Positions 26,169-34,373 of a DNA stretch of 43,935 nt are shown here, in pieces. Numbering within the stretch: the stretch's first letter is position 1; every line of letters begins with the position of its first letter. This DNA comes from Clostridia bacterium (GTDB lineage Bacteria > Bacillota > Clostridia > Christensenellales > Aristaeellaceae): contig JAFQKQ010000067.1 of NCBI GenBank assembly GCA_017396845.1, positions 1 to 43,935 of the forward strand. Reading direction: 5' to 3'. The translations under genes were made by a program, and so were the position numbers. The notes under the pieces are model-generated. The model was not told the origin of the DNA, did no database searches, and saw only the letters and a list, made by a program, of their open reading frames with translations.

Positions 26169-27053
26169 TTGACCGGAATCATATTGCAGGGAATCGGCGG
26201 CTTTTACACCGTGATGGACGATGAAACGGGCGAAAGATATCAGCTGCGCGCACAGGCAAAAATCCGCCGGGAACGGCTTACGCCGCTGGTGGGCGATAGG
26301 GTGGAGTATGAACCGGCGGACAGGGAAGACGTCGACGGATGGCTGAAAAGCATACTTCCGAGAAAAAATGCCCTTGTACGCCCGAGCGTAGCCAATATCG
26401 ATGAAATCGTCGTCGTATGCGCTTCTTCATCGCCCAAGGCGGATACGCTGCTTATGGACAGGCTTTTGATCAGCGCAGAGCGCGCGGGCATGAATAGTTC
26501 AATTGTCGTAAACAAAGCGGATCTGGATGCGGATGAAGCAAGGGCGCTTGCGGAGGAATACCGCTTCTCCGGCGCAAAGGTGTTTTTGACGTCCGCCAAA
26601 ACAGGCGAGGGCGTTTCCGAAATCAAAGAGCACCTGATGGGCAAGGTGCATGCATTCGGCGGACAGTCGGGCGTCGGGAAATCATCGCTCATCAACGCGC
26701 TGTATGCGCTGTCGCTTTCGACCGGAAGCGTTTCCAGCCGAATCGAACGCGGAAAGCATACCACAAGGAGATGCGAGCTGATCCCGGTAGCGGGCGGCGG
26801 AAGCGTATTGGACACGCCCGGCTTCAGCCTTCTGGAGACCGAGCTTATGGAGCCGAAGGAGCTTCAGATGTTCTATCCCGAGCTTCGTCCGTTTGAAGGG
26901 AAATGCCGTTTTTCTCCGTGTTTCCATGCGGGAGAACCGGACTGCCTGGCAAAGCAGGCGCTGCTGCGCGGAGAAATCCCCGAAAAGCGCTATGAACGAT
27001 ATCTGGAATTGCTCAATGAAATGAAGGAAAGGTGGAAAAATCGCTATGATTAA
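26169..27053 (+). CDS. rsgA: Ribosome small-subunit-dependent GTPase A
   Basis: RsgA (YjeQ) checks 30S subunit maturation. The 294-residue product starts with TTG at 26169, seven bases after GGAGGG. It has an N-terminal OB fold, then the circularly permuted GTPase with NKAD before the P-loop GGQSGVGKSS and DTPGF, and a C-terminal zinc site in CRFSPCFHAGEPDC. It follows prkC by 14 bases and overlaps rpe by eight, the common Firmicutes order prkC-rsgA-rpe. Confidence 0.96.
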   Translation: MTGIILQGIGGFYTVMDDETGERYQLRAQAKIRRERLTPLVGDRVEYEPADREDVDGWLKSILPRKNALVRPSVANIDEIVVVCASSSPKADTLLMDRLLISAERAGMNSSIVVNKADLDADEARALAEEYRFSGAKVFLTSAKTGEGVSEIKEHLMGKVHAFGGQSGVGKSSLINALYALSLSTGSVSSRIERGKHTTRRCELIPVAGGGSVLDTPGFSLLETELMEPKELQMFYPELRPFEGKCRFSPCFHAGEPDCLAKQALLRGEIPEKRYERYLELLNEMKERWKNRYD

Positions 27054-27708
27054 GGTGGCGCCGTCGATGCTTGCCGCAGATTATTTGAATCTGGGCAGCG
27101 AAATTGACAAGGTCATCGCATCCGGCGCAGACGTGCTGCATTACGATGTGATGGACGGAACTTTTGTTCAGAATATCAGCTTCGGACAGGAAATACTGAA
27201 AAAGGTCTCGAAAAAGCCCATCGATGTAGATGTACACCTGATGATTCAGAATCCTGAAAAGCAAATTAAGAGCTTCGCTGAGGCGGGCGCAAAATACATC
27301 ACCGTTCATCAGGAAGCGGCCGGCTTCGGCCTTAAGGACACGCTTAAGAAAATCCGCGAATACGGCTGTCTTGCGGGCGTTTCCGTAAAGCCGTATACCA
27401 TGGTATCATCATTAAAAGAAGTGATTCACGATGTGGATATGATACTCATCATGACCGTTGAACCCGGAAAGGGCGGCCAGAAGCTGATTCCCTTTACGGT
27501 AGATAAGGTGAAAGAAGTGTATCGGATGTGCCGCGAAGAAGGCGTAAGCCCGATTATCGAAGTGGACGGCGGCGTAGGAATGGAAACAGCGCATCTGGTC
27601 ACCGAAGCCGGCGCAGACATGCTGGTGGCGGGCTCTGCGTTTTTCAAGGCGGAGGATCCGAAGGCTTTTGTAGAGGCGCTCAAAAAAATGCCGACGCCGG
27701 CGGAATAA
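27046..27708 (+). CDS. rpe: Ribulose-phosphate 3-epimerase
   Basis: Interconverts ribulose-5-phosphate and xylulose-5-phosphate in the pentose phosphate pathway. The 220-residue TIM barrel has the start MIKVAPSMLAADYLNLG, the metal-binding HYDVMDGTFV and DVHLMIQNPE segments, the MTVEPGKGGQ loop and the late IEVDGGVGMETA phosphate-binding region. It is the last gene of the long operon; a strong terminator follows 13 bases after the stop. Confidence 0.96.
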   Translation: MIKVAPSMLAADYLNLGSEIDKVIASGADVLHYDVMDGTFVQNISFGQEILKKVSKKPIDVDVHLMIQNPEKQIKSFAEAGAKYITVHQEAAGFGLKDTLKKIREYGCLAGVSVKPYTMVSSLKEVIHDVDMILIMTVEPGKGGQKLIPFTVDKVKEVYRMCREEGVSPIIEVDGGVGMETAHLVTEAGADMLVAGSAFFKAEDPKAFVEALKKMPTPAE

Positions 27709-27721
27709 AAGAAGTTGTACC

Positions 27722-27766
27722 AAAAAATCGTCTCCCGCATATGTTTGCAAAGGGAGGCGATTTTTT
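27722..27766 (+). terminator. rpe terminator that contains the next gene's ribosome site
   Basis: AAAAAATCGTCTCCC (27722-27736) pairs with GGGAGGCGATTTTTT (27752-27766) as a 15-bp stem with one G-U pair and a 15-base loop. The right arm ends in six T, fitting an intrinsic terminator. The same right arm contains the GGGAGG ribosome site of the ORF starting at 27767, so folding would both end transcription and hide translation. Confidence 0.85.
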
Positions 27767-27946
27767 ATGGCGGCGGAGAGACAAAGCGGCATATTGTGCA
27801 GTGCTTTTGCCAAAATAGCCGGCGCGGTGTTGGTATTGGCCGGCGCGTTGGTTTTGATATTTACCGTTCCCGGCTGGTTCTGGGGCCTGATCATCGGCGC
27901 AGCATTGATTGCTGGCGGAATATTCACTTTTCGAAACTGCGGATAG
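27767..27946 (+). CDS. Small two-segment membrane protein, unknown function
   Basis: A 59-residue product starting MAAERQSGILCSAFAKIAG, with two hydrophobic stretches (about residues 15-32 and 37-53) joined by a VPGWFWG turn, and a short FRNCG tail. The sequence has the balance of a real small membrane hairpin and not a shadow frame. AGGGAGG lies nine bases before the ATG, but it is in the stem of the rpe terminator. I do not recognise the family. It is convergent with the CNNM gene, whose terminator begins five bases after this stop. Confidence 0.65.
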   Translation: MAAERQSGILCSAFAKIAGAVLVLAGALVLIFTVPGWFWGLIIGAALIAGGIFTFRNCG

Positions 27947-27950
27947 GAAC

Positions 27951-27981
27951 AAAAAAAGGGGGGCTGTATGTCCAGCCCTCC
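27951..27981 (-). terminator. Terminator of the CNNM gene
   Basis: On the minus strand the stem is formed by 27973-27981 with 27958-27966 (nine base pairs, loop of six), followed by seven T (the A run at 27951-27957 on the plus strand). It lies 13 bases after the stop codon at 27994. Confidence 0.88.
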
Positions 27982-27993
27982 CCAATGCTTTCG

Positions 27994-29268
27994 CTATTCG
28001 TCTTCCGGATCTTTTTTCTTATCAGTCACATTCTCTTCGTTCTTAATGATTACCTGAATGAGAGACGCGCGGTGCACATCCAGCTCTTTTACGGATATAT
28101 CGAGGTTTTCAAAGGTGAAGCTGTCGCCGAGTTCGGGGATTTTGCCAAGCTGTTCGGCAACCCAGCCGCCCAGGGAGACGATTTCGGAATTTGTGGAAAC
28201 GCCGAAGAACTCGCAGAAGTCATCGTGGTTTACGGAACCGTCTACCAGATAGGTGGTATCGTTTACCTTCTTATATTCTTCCACGACTTCGTCGTGCTCG
28301 TCCCAGATATCGCCGACCAGCTCTTCCAGAATATCTTCCATCGTGATCAGGCCGTATGTTCCGCCGTATTCGTCAAGAACGATTGCGATATGGGATTTAT
28401 GCTTCTGAAGCACCTTTAAAAGATCGTCGATTTTTTCGCTCATCGGAACAAACAGGGGCGGCGACATCAATTCGCTGATGGTTTTCTTGGTGATTCCGTT
28501 TTCGTTGTAAAAATCCTTCAGGTGAATAATGCCGACGATGTTGTCGATGCTCTCCTCGTATACGGGCAGGCGGGAAAACTTGCTTTCGGAGAAGAGGCGG
28601 GAAATTTCTTTTTTATCCGCGTCGATCGGAATGGCTTCGATATCGGTGCGGTGGGTGAGGATATCCTCGGCGCTGAGTGCCGTAAATTCGATGGCGTTTT
28701 TCAGAAGGTCGCCCTCCTGACTGTCTACGCTGCCGTCCTGCTGCACCTCTTCCACAAACATGAGCAGCTCTTCCTGGCTCATCTTCTCGGTTTCCGGTAC
28801 CTTGAGTATGCCGGAGAGCATCTTTTTCCAAAGGGAGAACAGCCAGTTAATGGGGGTGAACAGGAAAATCATCAGCCGGATGATGGGCGCTGAAAACATG
28901 GCGAAGGACTCCGGCATGTCTTTAGCAAGGCTCTTCGGTGTGATTTCGCCGAAGATCAGAACGACGATGGTAATTACAACGGTGGACACGGTGGGGCCGT
29001 TAGGTCCGACGAGTTTTACAAAAAACACCGTGCCGATGGAGGCGAGGGCGATGTTTACGATGTTGTTGCCAATGAGAATTGTGCTGATCAGCTTATCGTA
29101 GGACTCTGACAGATCGCGGACGAGAACAGCCCTGCGGTTGCCTTTTTCGGCAAGGGTCTTGATGCGCGTTTTATTGAGGGAGGAAAACGCGGTTTCCGTC
29201 GCGGAAAAGTAGCCCGACATGATTATGCAGGCGACCATGATGAGTAAACTGGATAAGTGACCGTCCAT
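27994..29268 (-). CDS. CNNM/CorC-type membrane protein (hemolysin-C family)
   Basis: A 424-residue protein with an N-terminal DUF21/CNNM membrane domain (about residues 1-190, start [20 protein letters not shown], containing [11 protein letters not shown]), a pair of CBS domains (about 205-330) with [21 protein letters not shown] at the end of the second, and a C-terminal CorC_HlyC domain (about 345-415). Characterised relatives such as MpfA take part in magnesium efflux; the ion here is inferred only. AAAGGAG precedes the ATG at 29268. It has its own strong promoter and a long leader with an internal terminator. Confidence 0.9.
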   Translation of the reverse strand: MDGHLSSLLIMVACIIMSGYFSATETAFSSLNKTRIKTLAEKGNRRAVLVRDLSESYDKLISTILIGNNIVNIALASIGTVFFVKLVGPNGPTVSTVVITIVVLIFGEITPKSLAKDMPESFAMFSAPIIRLMIFLFTPINWLFSLWKKMLSGILKVPETEKMSQEELLMFVEEVQQDGSVDSQEGDLLKNAIEFTALSAEDILTHRTDIEAIPIDADKKEISRLFSESKFSRLPVYEESIDNIVGIIHLKDFYNENGITKKTISELMSPPLFVPMSEKIDDLLKVLQKHKSHIAIVLDEYGGTYGLITMEDILEELVGDIWDEHDEVVEEYKKVNDTTYLVDGSVNHDDFCEFFGVSTNSEIVSLGGWVAEQLGKIPELGDSFTFENLDISVKELDVHRASLIQVIIKNEENVTDKKKDPEDE

Positions 29269-29447
29269 GATTCAAACTCCTTTTTTAGTGTTTTGCGTAG
29301 GAAATGAAAGCGCAAAAAGGCATATCTGCAGGGAATTTACCGTACAGATATGCCGATATTACTTCCTATAAGAGGATAGGGGACGTCGCATTTATCGCCC
29401 GCAGTGTCCGCTTCCATTTGACTAAGCATGCTCCTTCACTATGTATC
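29269..29447 (-). promoter_or_regulatory. Attenuator-type leader RNA of the CNNM gene
   Basis: The predicted transcript starts near 29447, so the leader is about 180 nt, far longer than needed for translation. Its first 90 nt are G/C-rich and structured: GGAC (29411-29408) can pair with GTCC (29383-29380), and CCTAT (29378-29374) with ATAGG (29367-29363). A terminator hairpin follows (29354-29314). After it, the terminator's own T run plus GCG (29317-29311) can pair with CGCAAAA (29297-29291), an alternative fold. The layout is that of a riboswitch or attenuator. I do not recognise the aptamer as M-box, yybP-ykoY or NiCo, which would be expected for an ion-related gene. Confidence 0.6.
29314..29354 (-). 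terminator. Intrinsic terminator inside the CNNM leader
   Basis: On the minus strand GGCATATCTG (29354-29345) pairs perfectly with CAGATATGCC (29328-29319), loop of 16 bases, followed directly by five T (29318-29314). It lies about 45 bases before the start codon, so expression requires read-through. Confidence 0.85.
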
Positions 29448-29453
29448 AATCAT

Positions 29454-29482
29454 ATTATAGCGCATTTTGGCTATTAGGTCAA
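29454..29482 (-). promoter_or_regulatory. Promoter of the CNNM leader and gene
   Basis: TTGACC (29482-29477) and a perfect TATAAT (29459-29454) with a 17-base spacer on the minus strand. It is among the strongest promoters in the window by consensus. Confidence 0.85.
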
Positions 29483-29552
29483 TAGACAGTATGCGAAAAA
29501 CCATTATTTTACGCTGCGGATTTTTTTATAAAAAATAGTTTTTTTCAGGCGA

Positions 29553-29579
29553 TTGTATTTTTTATAGAAATATGATAAT
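29553..29579 (+). promoter_or_regulatory. Possible promoter of the GH29-nitroreductase unit
   Basis: TTGTAT at 29553-29558 and GATAAT at 29574-29579 in an A/T-rich stretch; the spacer is 15 bases, shorter than ideal. No better candidate is visible before the gene at 29618. Confidence 0.35.
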
Positions 29580-29617
29580 GTATTTTATGACGGTCAGTTT
29601 ACTATGGAGGGATGCGC

Positions 29618-30916
29618 ATGCGCTTTTCTGAGACTTGGGAGAGCCTGAATTCAAGAGAAATACCCGAATGGTACGACAATGCGAAGCTTGGCATATTTAT
29701 TCACTGGGGAATATATTCCGTGCCTGCCTACGCGCCGAAGGGGCAGTATGCCGAATGGTACGGCTGGAACGCGTTTAACGGACAGGCGGGATATGAAGCG
29801 CATCATAAGCGCGTATACGGCGAAAATTTCTGCTACAATGATTTTGCGCCGATGTGGAAGGCGGAGATGTTTGACGCCGGCAAATGGGCAAAGCTTTTTA
29901 AGCGCGCCGGCGCGAAATACGTGGTACTGGTATCCAAGCATCACGACGCATTCTGCCTTTGGAAAAGCAGATACAGCACCAACTGGAACAGCGTAGACAT
30001 AGGCCCTAAGCGCGATTTTGTTCATGAGCTTTTTGAAGCGGTTCGTGAGCAGGGTATGAAACCCGGCGTGTATTACAGCCTGTACGAGTGGTATCATCCG
30101 CTGCTTACGGAGAAAAAACCGGAAGAATATGCTGACGCAAAGATGATTCCCGAGATGAAGGAGCTTGTAAACGCGTATCGGCCTTCCATACTATATACGG
30201 ACGGCGAGTGGGATTACACGAGCGAGGAATGGCATTCCAAGGAATTCCTTGCATGGCTGTTTAATGAGTCCGTCGTCAAGGATGAAATCGTGGTGAACGA
30301 CCGCTGGGGAAAGGACTGCCGCGGCGTGAACGGCGGGTATCTTTCGTGCGAATACGGCGAGGTAAACAGCGGCGCGCTGGATGAGGAAACTGCGCAGAAA
30401 AACCTGATGGGCAGAAAGTGGGAGGAGACGAGATCGACCGGCATGAGCTTCGGCGCGAACCGGAACGAGGAAGCGGAGGATTATCTGAAGGAAGACGAAT
30501 TGATCGAGCTGCTTGTAAAAACCGTGTCCAAGGGCGGAAATCTGCTTTTAAATGTAGGTCCCAATGCGGACGGAACGATTATGCCGCTGGTGGAGGAAAG
30601 GCTGATTCAGCTGGGCGATTGGCTGAAGGTAAACGGCGAAGCGATTTACGATACAGCCTTTGCCGGCTTGTCGCTTTCCGAGGGCGCATATGCGACGAAA
30701 AAAGGCGATAAGACGTATGTAATCTTTCGATTGGAGCCTGATAAAAAGGTATTCATTCAAAAAATGAAGGTAAGAAGCGCAAAAGTTCTGGGGCATGACG
30801 CAGCTTTGAAAATTGAAAACACGAGCGAAGGCTGCGAAATCCAAGCGGAATTGAAAAATCCGATTCTAAGGGGAAGCGGATTTATTACAGTTGAAATTGA
30901 TGGTGAAGCGTTATGA
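29618..30916 (+). CDS. GH29 alpha-L-fucosidase
   Basis: Retaining exo-fucosidase releasing L-fucose from glycans. The 432-residue product has WYDNAKLGIFIHWGIYSVPAY near the N-terminus (His-Trp-Gly at 29-31), the substrate-binding KHHDAF (His108, His109), and the likely nucleophile Asp195 in ILYTDGEWD; a C-terminal beta domain follows from about 345. No signal peptide is present, so it should act in the cytoplasm on imported oligosaccharides. The ATG at 29618 is six bases after GGAGGG, while the in-frame ATG at 29612 abuts it. Its stop overlaps the nitroreductase start (ATGA). Confidence 0.93.
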   Translation: MRFSETWESLNSREIPEWYDNAKLGIFIHWGIYSVPAYAPKGQYAEWYGWNAFNGQAGYEAHHKRVYGENFCYNDFAPMWKAEMFDAGKWAKLFKRAGAKYVVLVSKHHDAFCLWKSRYSTNWNSVDIGPKRDFVHELFEAVREQGMKPGVYYSLYEWYHPLLTEKKPEEYADAKMIPEMKELVNAYRPSILYTDGEWDYTSEEWHSKEFLAWLFNESVVKDEIVVNDRWGKDCRGVNGGYLSCEYGEVNSGALDEETAQKNLMGRKWEETRSTGMSFGANRNEEAEDYLKEDELIELLVKTVSKGGNLLLNVGPNADGTIMPLVEERLIQLGDWLKVNGEAIYDTAFAGLSLSEGAYATKKGDKTYVIFRLEPDKKVFIQKMKVRSAKVLGHDAALKIENTSEGCEIQAELKNPILRGSGFITVEIDGEAL

Positions 30917-31641
30917 ATGATGTTATTCGTCAGATGACGGACAGAAAATCGGTGCGCGTGTTTACGGATCGGGAGATTGCGCCGGAGGAGAAAAATGCAA
31001 TCCTTGTATCGGCGGTTATGGCGCCTACGGCAGGCAATCAGCAGCTGTACACGATTATCGATGTGACTGATGAGGAAAAGAAGCAGGCGCTTTGTGAATC
31101 GTGCGATCATCAGGAGTTTATAAAGGATGCAAAGCTGGTGCTCGTGTTTGCCGCCGACTGCAAGAAATGGTACGACGCATATCTGGCAAGCGGCAGCTTC
31201 CCCAGAGCGCCCGGCGCCGGCGATTTGATGCTGGCGGTTACGGACGCTGCGATTGCGGCGCAGAACGCGGTAAACGCCGCGTGGAGCCTTGGAATCGGCT
31301 CGTGCTATATCGGGGATATCATGGAAAACTGCGAAATGCAGCGGGAAATTCTTTCGCTTCCCAAGTATGTATTTCCGTGTGTAATGCTCGTATTCGGCTT
31401 CCCGACCGAGCAGCAGAAGAGGCGCGAAAAGCCGAAGAGAGCCGATCTTAAGCATATCGTTCATGAAAACGGGTACCGTGAGATGGACGAAGAAGAACTG
31501 AGAGAGATGTTTTCCAAACGCGCGGGGGAAAAGGGCTTTGACGAATGGATGAAGGCGTTCTGTCTGAGAAAGTACAATTCCGATTTTTCGCGCGAGATGA
31601 CGCGTTCGGTAGACAAGTATCTTTCCGATTTTCAGCGCTGA
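30913..31641 (+). CDS. FMN-dependent nitroreductase-family protein
   Basis: A 242-residue flavoprotein of the nitroreductase superfamily. The N-terminus MNDVIRQMTDRKSVRVFTDR matches the FMN-phosphate-binding RxSxR motif; MAPTAGNQQ (about 36-44) and the SLGIGSCYIGDI glycine-rich segment (about 127-138) are the other conserved parts. Natural substrates of such enzymes are rarely known. It is translationally coupled to the GH29 gene by a four-base overlap, which does not by itself imply a shared pathway. Confidence 0.9.
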   Translation: MNDVIRQMTDRKSVRVFTDREIAPEEKNAILVSAVMAPTAGNQQLYTIIDVTDEEKKQALCESCDHQEFIKDAKLVLVFAADCKKWYDAYLASGSFPRAPGAGDLMLAVTDAAIAAQNAVNAAWSLGIGSCYIGDIMENCEMQREILSLPKYVFPCVMLVFGFPTEQQKRREKPKRADLKHIVHENGYREMDEEELREMFSKRAGEKGFDEWMKAFCLRKYNSDFSREMTRSVDKYLSDFQR

Positions 31642-31656
31642 GCGTTTTGAACAATG

Positions 31657-31687
31657 AAAAAGCAGCCGCCAAAGCGACTGCTTTTTT
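31657..31687. terminator. Two-way terminator between nitroreductase and rpmB
   Basis: AAAAAGCAG (31657-31665) pairs with CTGCTTTTT (31678-31686), with CGC/GCG pairing inside the loop. The A run on one side and T run on the other allow termination of both the plus-strand nitroreductase transcript and the minus-strand rpmB transcript. Confidence 0.87.
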
Positions 31688-31705
31688 ACCTAAGGCAGAT
31701 AAGCG

Positions 31706-31897
31706 TTAAATTGCGCGCTCCACCTTGCCGCTGCGCAGGCAGCGGGTGCATACGGACATGCGGGTAGCATTGCCGTTCACGAGAACACGTACCTTCTGGG
31801 TGTTCGGAGCCCAAGTGCGGCGCGTCTTGCGATTGGAGTGGCTTACGTTGTTGCCGTATACGATGCCCTTGTGGCAGATTTCACAGAATTTGCCCAT
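31706..31897 (-). CDS. rpmB: 50S ribosomal protein bL28
   Basis: A 63-residue L28 starting MGKFCEICHKGIVYGNNVSH. It carries the Cys pairs FCEIC and CTRCL, so it is the zinc-binding (C+) form. The ATG at 31897 is eight bases after GAAGGAGG; the GTG three codons upstream overlaps the space after the site and is rejected. Together with L36 this shows that at least two zinc-form ribosomal proteins are used. It is a single-gene unit near asp23-fakA, as often seen. Confidence 0.96.
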   Translation of the reverse strand: MGKFCEICHKGIVYGNNVSHSNRKTRRTWAPNTQKVRVLVNGNATRMSVCTRCLRSGKVERAI

Positions 31898-31941
31898 TAC
31901 ACACACCTCCTTCAGGAGTATATCGCATCAAAACACAACGT

Positions 31942-31970
31942 ATTATACCAGATAACGGGCGAGTATGCAA
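31942..31970 (-). promoter_or_regulatory. Promoter of rpmB
   Basis: Minus strand TTGCAT (31970-31965), 17-base spacer and TATAAT (31947-31942) with a preceding TGG extended -10. It lies 45 bases before the start codon. Confidence 0.85.
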
Positions 31971-32022
31971 GTAGATTTTCTGTTTAAATTCATGTTTGAG
32001 TGTAAAGTTACGGGGAAAGTGA

Positions 32023-32051
32023 TTGCGGTATGAGCAAAAATTCGCTACAAT
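32023..32051 (+). promoter_or_regulatory. Promoter of the ACT-domain/DUF711 unit
   Basis: TTGCGG at 32023-32028 and TACAAT at 32046-32051, spacer 17, 24 bases before the start codon. It faces away from the rpmB promoter. Confidence 0.75.
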
Positions 32052-32075
32052 AGAAATACGCAAGGAGGCGTTAGT

Positions 32076-32357
32076 ATGAATGAAATGAAAAAAGCGGTTG
32101 TCACCGTGCTCGGCATCGACAGAAAGGGCATTATTGCGCATGTGAGCAATATTCTGCTTCATCATGACGCGAATATTCTGGATATCAATCAGACGGTAGT
32201 TTCTGAGTATTTCAACATGGTGCTGATTGCCGACATTTCCTCTGATGCATGTTCTTTTTCTGCGCTTTCCGACGCGCTTACCAAGCTCGGTCAGGAACTC
32301 GGGCTTCAGATCCGCGTGCAGAGAAGCGAAATTTTCGAAGCGATGTACAGAGTATAA
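32076..32357 (+). CDS. ACT-domain protein (UPF0237 type)
   Basis: A 93-residue protein almost wholly made of one ACT ligand-binding domain: MKKAVVTVLGIDRKGIIAHVSNIL and the later VVSEYFNMVLIADI strand. AAGGAGG lies seven bases before the ATG. Members of this small family are found directly upstream of a DUF711 gene, as here (12-base gap). They resemble GcvR-type regulatory domains, but the ligand is not known. Confidence 0.92.
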   Translation: MNEMKKAVVTVLGIDRKGIIAHVSNILLHHDANILDINQTVVSEYFNMVLIADISSDACSFSALSDALTKLGQELGLQIRVQRSEIFEAMYRV

Positions 32358-32369
32358 GGGGGAGAAAAA

Positions 32370-33722
32370 ATGGTCAGTACTTCGGAAATTCTTTCTACCC
32401 TGAAAATGATCGACAAGCAGAAGCTGGACGTAAGAACGATTACAATGGGAATATCGCTCTTCGGCTGCGTTTCGGATGATGAAAAGCGCTTGTGCGATAA
32501 TGTATACGATCACATTACGAAAACCGCCGGAAATCTTGTGAAGGTGGGCGAAGAGATTGAGCGCGAATTTGGCGTTCCGATTGTAAATAAGCGCATTTCC
32601 GTAACGCCCGCCGCGCTTGTGACGGGCGGAATCAAAAATCCCGTAAGCCTTGCCCGCGCGCTGGACCGTGCCGCGCGGGAGGTGGGCGTAAACTTTATCG
32701 GCGGTTATTCGGCGCTTGTGCAGAAGGGCATTACCCGCGCGGACCGCGCCGTGATGGAATCGATCCCTGAGGCGCTTTCGACGACGGAGTTTCTGTGCTC
32801 GTCTGTAAACGTAGGCACCACCCGCGCCGGCATCGATATGGACGCGGTAAAAATGATGGGAAAGATTATCAAGGAAACATCCTTGCGAACCGCCGACCGC
32901 GGCGGACTTGGCTGCGCGAAGCTGGTCGTGTTCACCAATGCGGTGGAGGACAATCCCTTTATGGCCGGCGCGTTCCACGGACCGGGCGAGGGCGATTCGG
33001 CGGTCAGCGTGGGCGTATCGGGTCCGGGCGTTGTGAAAAACGCGCTTGAGCATGTAAAGGGCGAAAAGTTTGACGTGGTGGCCGAAACCATCAAAAGAAC
33101 CGCCTTCAGAATCACCAGAATTGGCCAGCTGGTCGCGATGGAAGCATCCAGGCGGTTGAACGTGCCCTTCGGAATCGTGGATCTGTCGCTCGCGCCGACG
33201 CCTGCCGTAGGCGACTCCGTCGCGGCGATCCTCGAAGAAATGGGGCTTGAGTGCTGCGGAACACACGGAACCACAGCCGCGCTTGCGCTTTTGAACGACG
33301 CGGTGAAAAAGGGCGGCGTAATGGCGTCTTCACACGTAGGCGGTCTCTCCGGTGCGTTTATCCCTGTGAGCGAAGATATCGGCATGATCCATGCGGCGGA
33401 AAAGGGTGCGCTGACCCTTGACAAGCTGGAAGCGATGACATGCGTATGCTCGGTGGGTCTTGATATGATCGCAGTTCCCGGCGATACCTCCGCCGAAACG
33501 ATCTCTGCGATCATTGCGGACGAATCCGCCATCGGTATGATCAATAATAAAACCGTCGCAGTCCGCGTGATTCCCGTTCCCGGAAAGAATGTGGGCGACA
33601 GCGTGGAATTCGGCGGCCTCCTGGGCTATGCGCCGATTATGCCGATCCACCCGTTCTCGTCTTCCGAATTCGTAAACCGCGGAGGAAGAATTCCGGCGCC
33701 GCTTCACAGTCTCAGAAACTGA
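32370..33722 (+). CDS. DUF711/PFL-like UPF0210 family protein
   Basis: A 450-residue cytoplasmic protein of the UPF0210 family, with conserved blocks [49 protein letters not shown] and [14 protein letters not shown] structure-based link to glycyl radical-like folds has been suggested for the family, but no reaction is proven. It is co-transcribed with the ACT-domain gene, which may act as its regulatory subunit. A terminator follows at 33746. Confidence 0.9.
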   Translation: MVSTSEILSTLKMIDKQKLDVRTITMGISLFGCVSDDEKRLCDNVYDHITKTAGNLVKVGEEIEREFGVPIVNKRISVTPAALVTGGIKNPVSLARALDRAAREVGVNFIGGYSALVQKGITRADRAVMESIPEALSTTEFLCSSVNVGTTRAGIDMDAVKMMGKIIKETSLRTADRGGLGCAKLVVFTNAVEDNPFMAGAFHGPGEGDSAVSVGVSGPGVVKNALEHVKGEKFDVVAETIKRTAFRITRIGQLVAMEASRRLNVPFGIVDLSLAPTPAVGDSVAAILEEMGLECCGTHGTTAALALLNDAVKKGGVMASSHVGGLSGAFIPVSEDIGMIHAAEKGALTLDKLEAMTCVCSVGLDMIAVPGDTSAETISAIIADESAIGMINNKTVAVRVIPVPGKNVGDSVEFGGLLGYAPIMPIHPFSSSEFVNRGGRIPAPLHSLRN

Positions 33723-33745
33723 GGAGGCTGATGTATTTCCTGATT

Positions 33746-33777
33746 CGAAGGAGCTTCGGCTTCTTCGATTTTATTTT
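33746..33777 (+). terminator. Terminator after the DUF711 gene
   Basis: CGAAGGAGC (33746-33754), a TTCG tetraloop, and GCTTCTTCG (33759-33767), nine pairs with one G-U, followed by ATTTTATTTT. Confidence 0.88.
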
Positions 33778-33841
33778 GCCTGCTTTCCCGCTTTTATTGC
33801 GACCTTGAATTGTCAACATTTTGCGATGCGGCAACAAAGGC

Positions 33842-33870
33842 TTGCTAAAAGCGGTAAAGCATGCTATAAT
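33842..33870 (+). promoter_or_regulatory. Promoter of the asp23-fakA-recG unit
   Basis: TTGCTA at 33842-33847 and TATAAT at 33865-33870, spacer 17, with TGC forming an extended -10. It lies 77 bases before the start codon of the Asp23 gene. Confidence 0.87.
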
Positions 33871-33877
33871 ATAATTG

Positions 33878-33898
33878 CCGTCAGGTATGCCCTGACGG
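33878..33898 (+). other. 5'-terminal hairpin of the asp23 transcript
   Basis: CCGTCAGG (33878-33885) and CCTGACGG (33891-33898) form a perfect 8-bp stem with a five-base loop. It begins at the expected transcription start, so the mRNA would carry a stem at its very 5' end, a known way to slow decay. No T run follows. Confidence 0.6.
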
Positions 33899-33947
33899 TT
33901 GGCGGCTTTGCGTATGTAAGGCGGCATTTCGACTTGGAGGTAAAAGA

Positions 33948-34298
33948 ATGGACTGCAAGTTTTCGACGGGGCTTGGGCTTGTATCGGTAAGCGAAGAAGT
34001 GCTTTTAAAAGTGGCCGGATACACAGCAATGGGCTGCTACGGCATTGTCGGCATGGCGTCGAAGCGGACCACGGACGGCATTGTCCAGATGCTCGGCATT
34101 GAGAATCTTTCGCGCGGCGTAAAGGTTCGTTCGATGAACGATCGCGTGGATGTTGATCTGTATATTATCGTAGAATACGGCATTTCCATATCCGCAGTGG
34201 CGGCGACGCTGATCGACACGGTGAAATACAATGTGGAACAGCTGACCGGCATTAAGGTAAATAAGGTAAATGTATCGATAGAGGATATCCGCGTTTGA
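33948..34298 (+). CDS. Asp23/Gls24 family envelope stress protein
   Basis: A 116-residue Asp23-family protein. It shows the typical beta-alpha pattern with VSEEVLLKVAGYTAMGCYGIVGMASK (about residues 13-38), DVDLYIIVEYGISISAVAATL and the final VNKVNVSIEDIRV. Family members associate with the cell envelope or with fakA-linked functions. TTGGAGG precedes the ATG. It sits just before fakA, the standard Firmicutes order. Confidence 0.93.
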   Translation: MDCKFSTGLGLVSVSEEVLLKVAGYTAMGCYGIVGMASKRTTDGIVQMLGIENLSRGVKVRSMNDRVDVDLYIIVEYGISISAVAATLIDTVKYNVEQLTGIKVNKVNVSIEDIRV

Positions 34299-34307
34299 TA
34301 TTTCTTT

Positions 34308-34333
34308 GCGGGGCTAAAATGCTGCTGCCCCGC
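34308..34333 (+). other. Hairpin between asp23 and fakA
   Basis: GCGGGGC (34308-34314) pairs with GCCCCGC (34327-34333) across a 12-base loop. No T run follows, so it is not a clear terminator; it may set processing between the two coding regions. Confidence 0.5.
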
Positions 34334-34373
34334 TTCGCGCACCTTTGCGCGTACAGGTTGGAGGAAGATGTAG

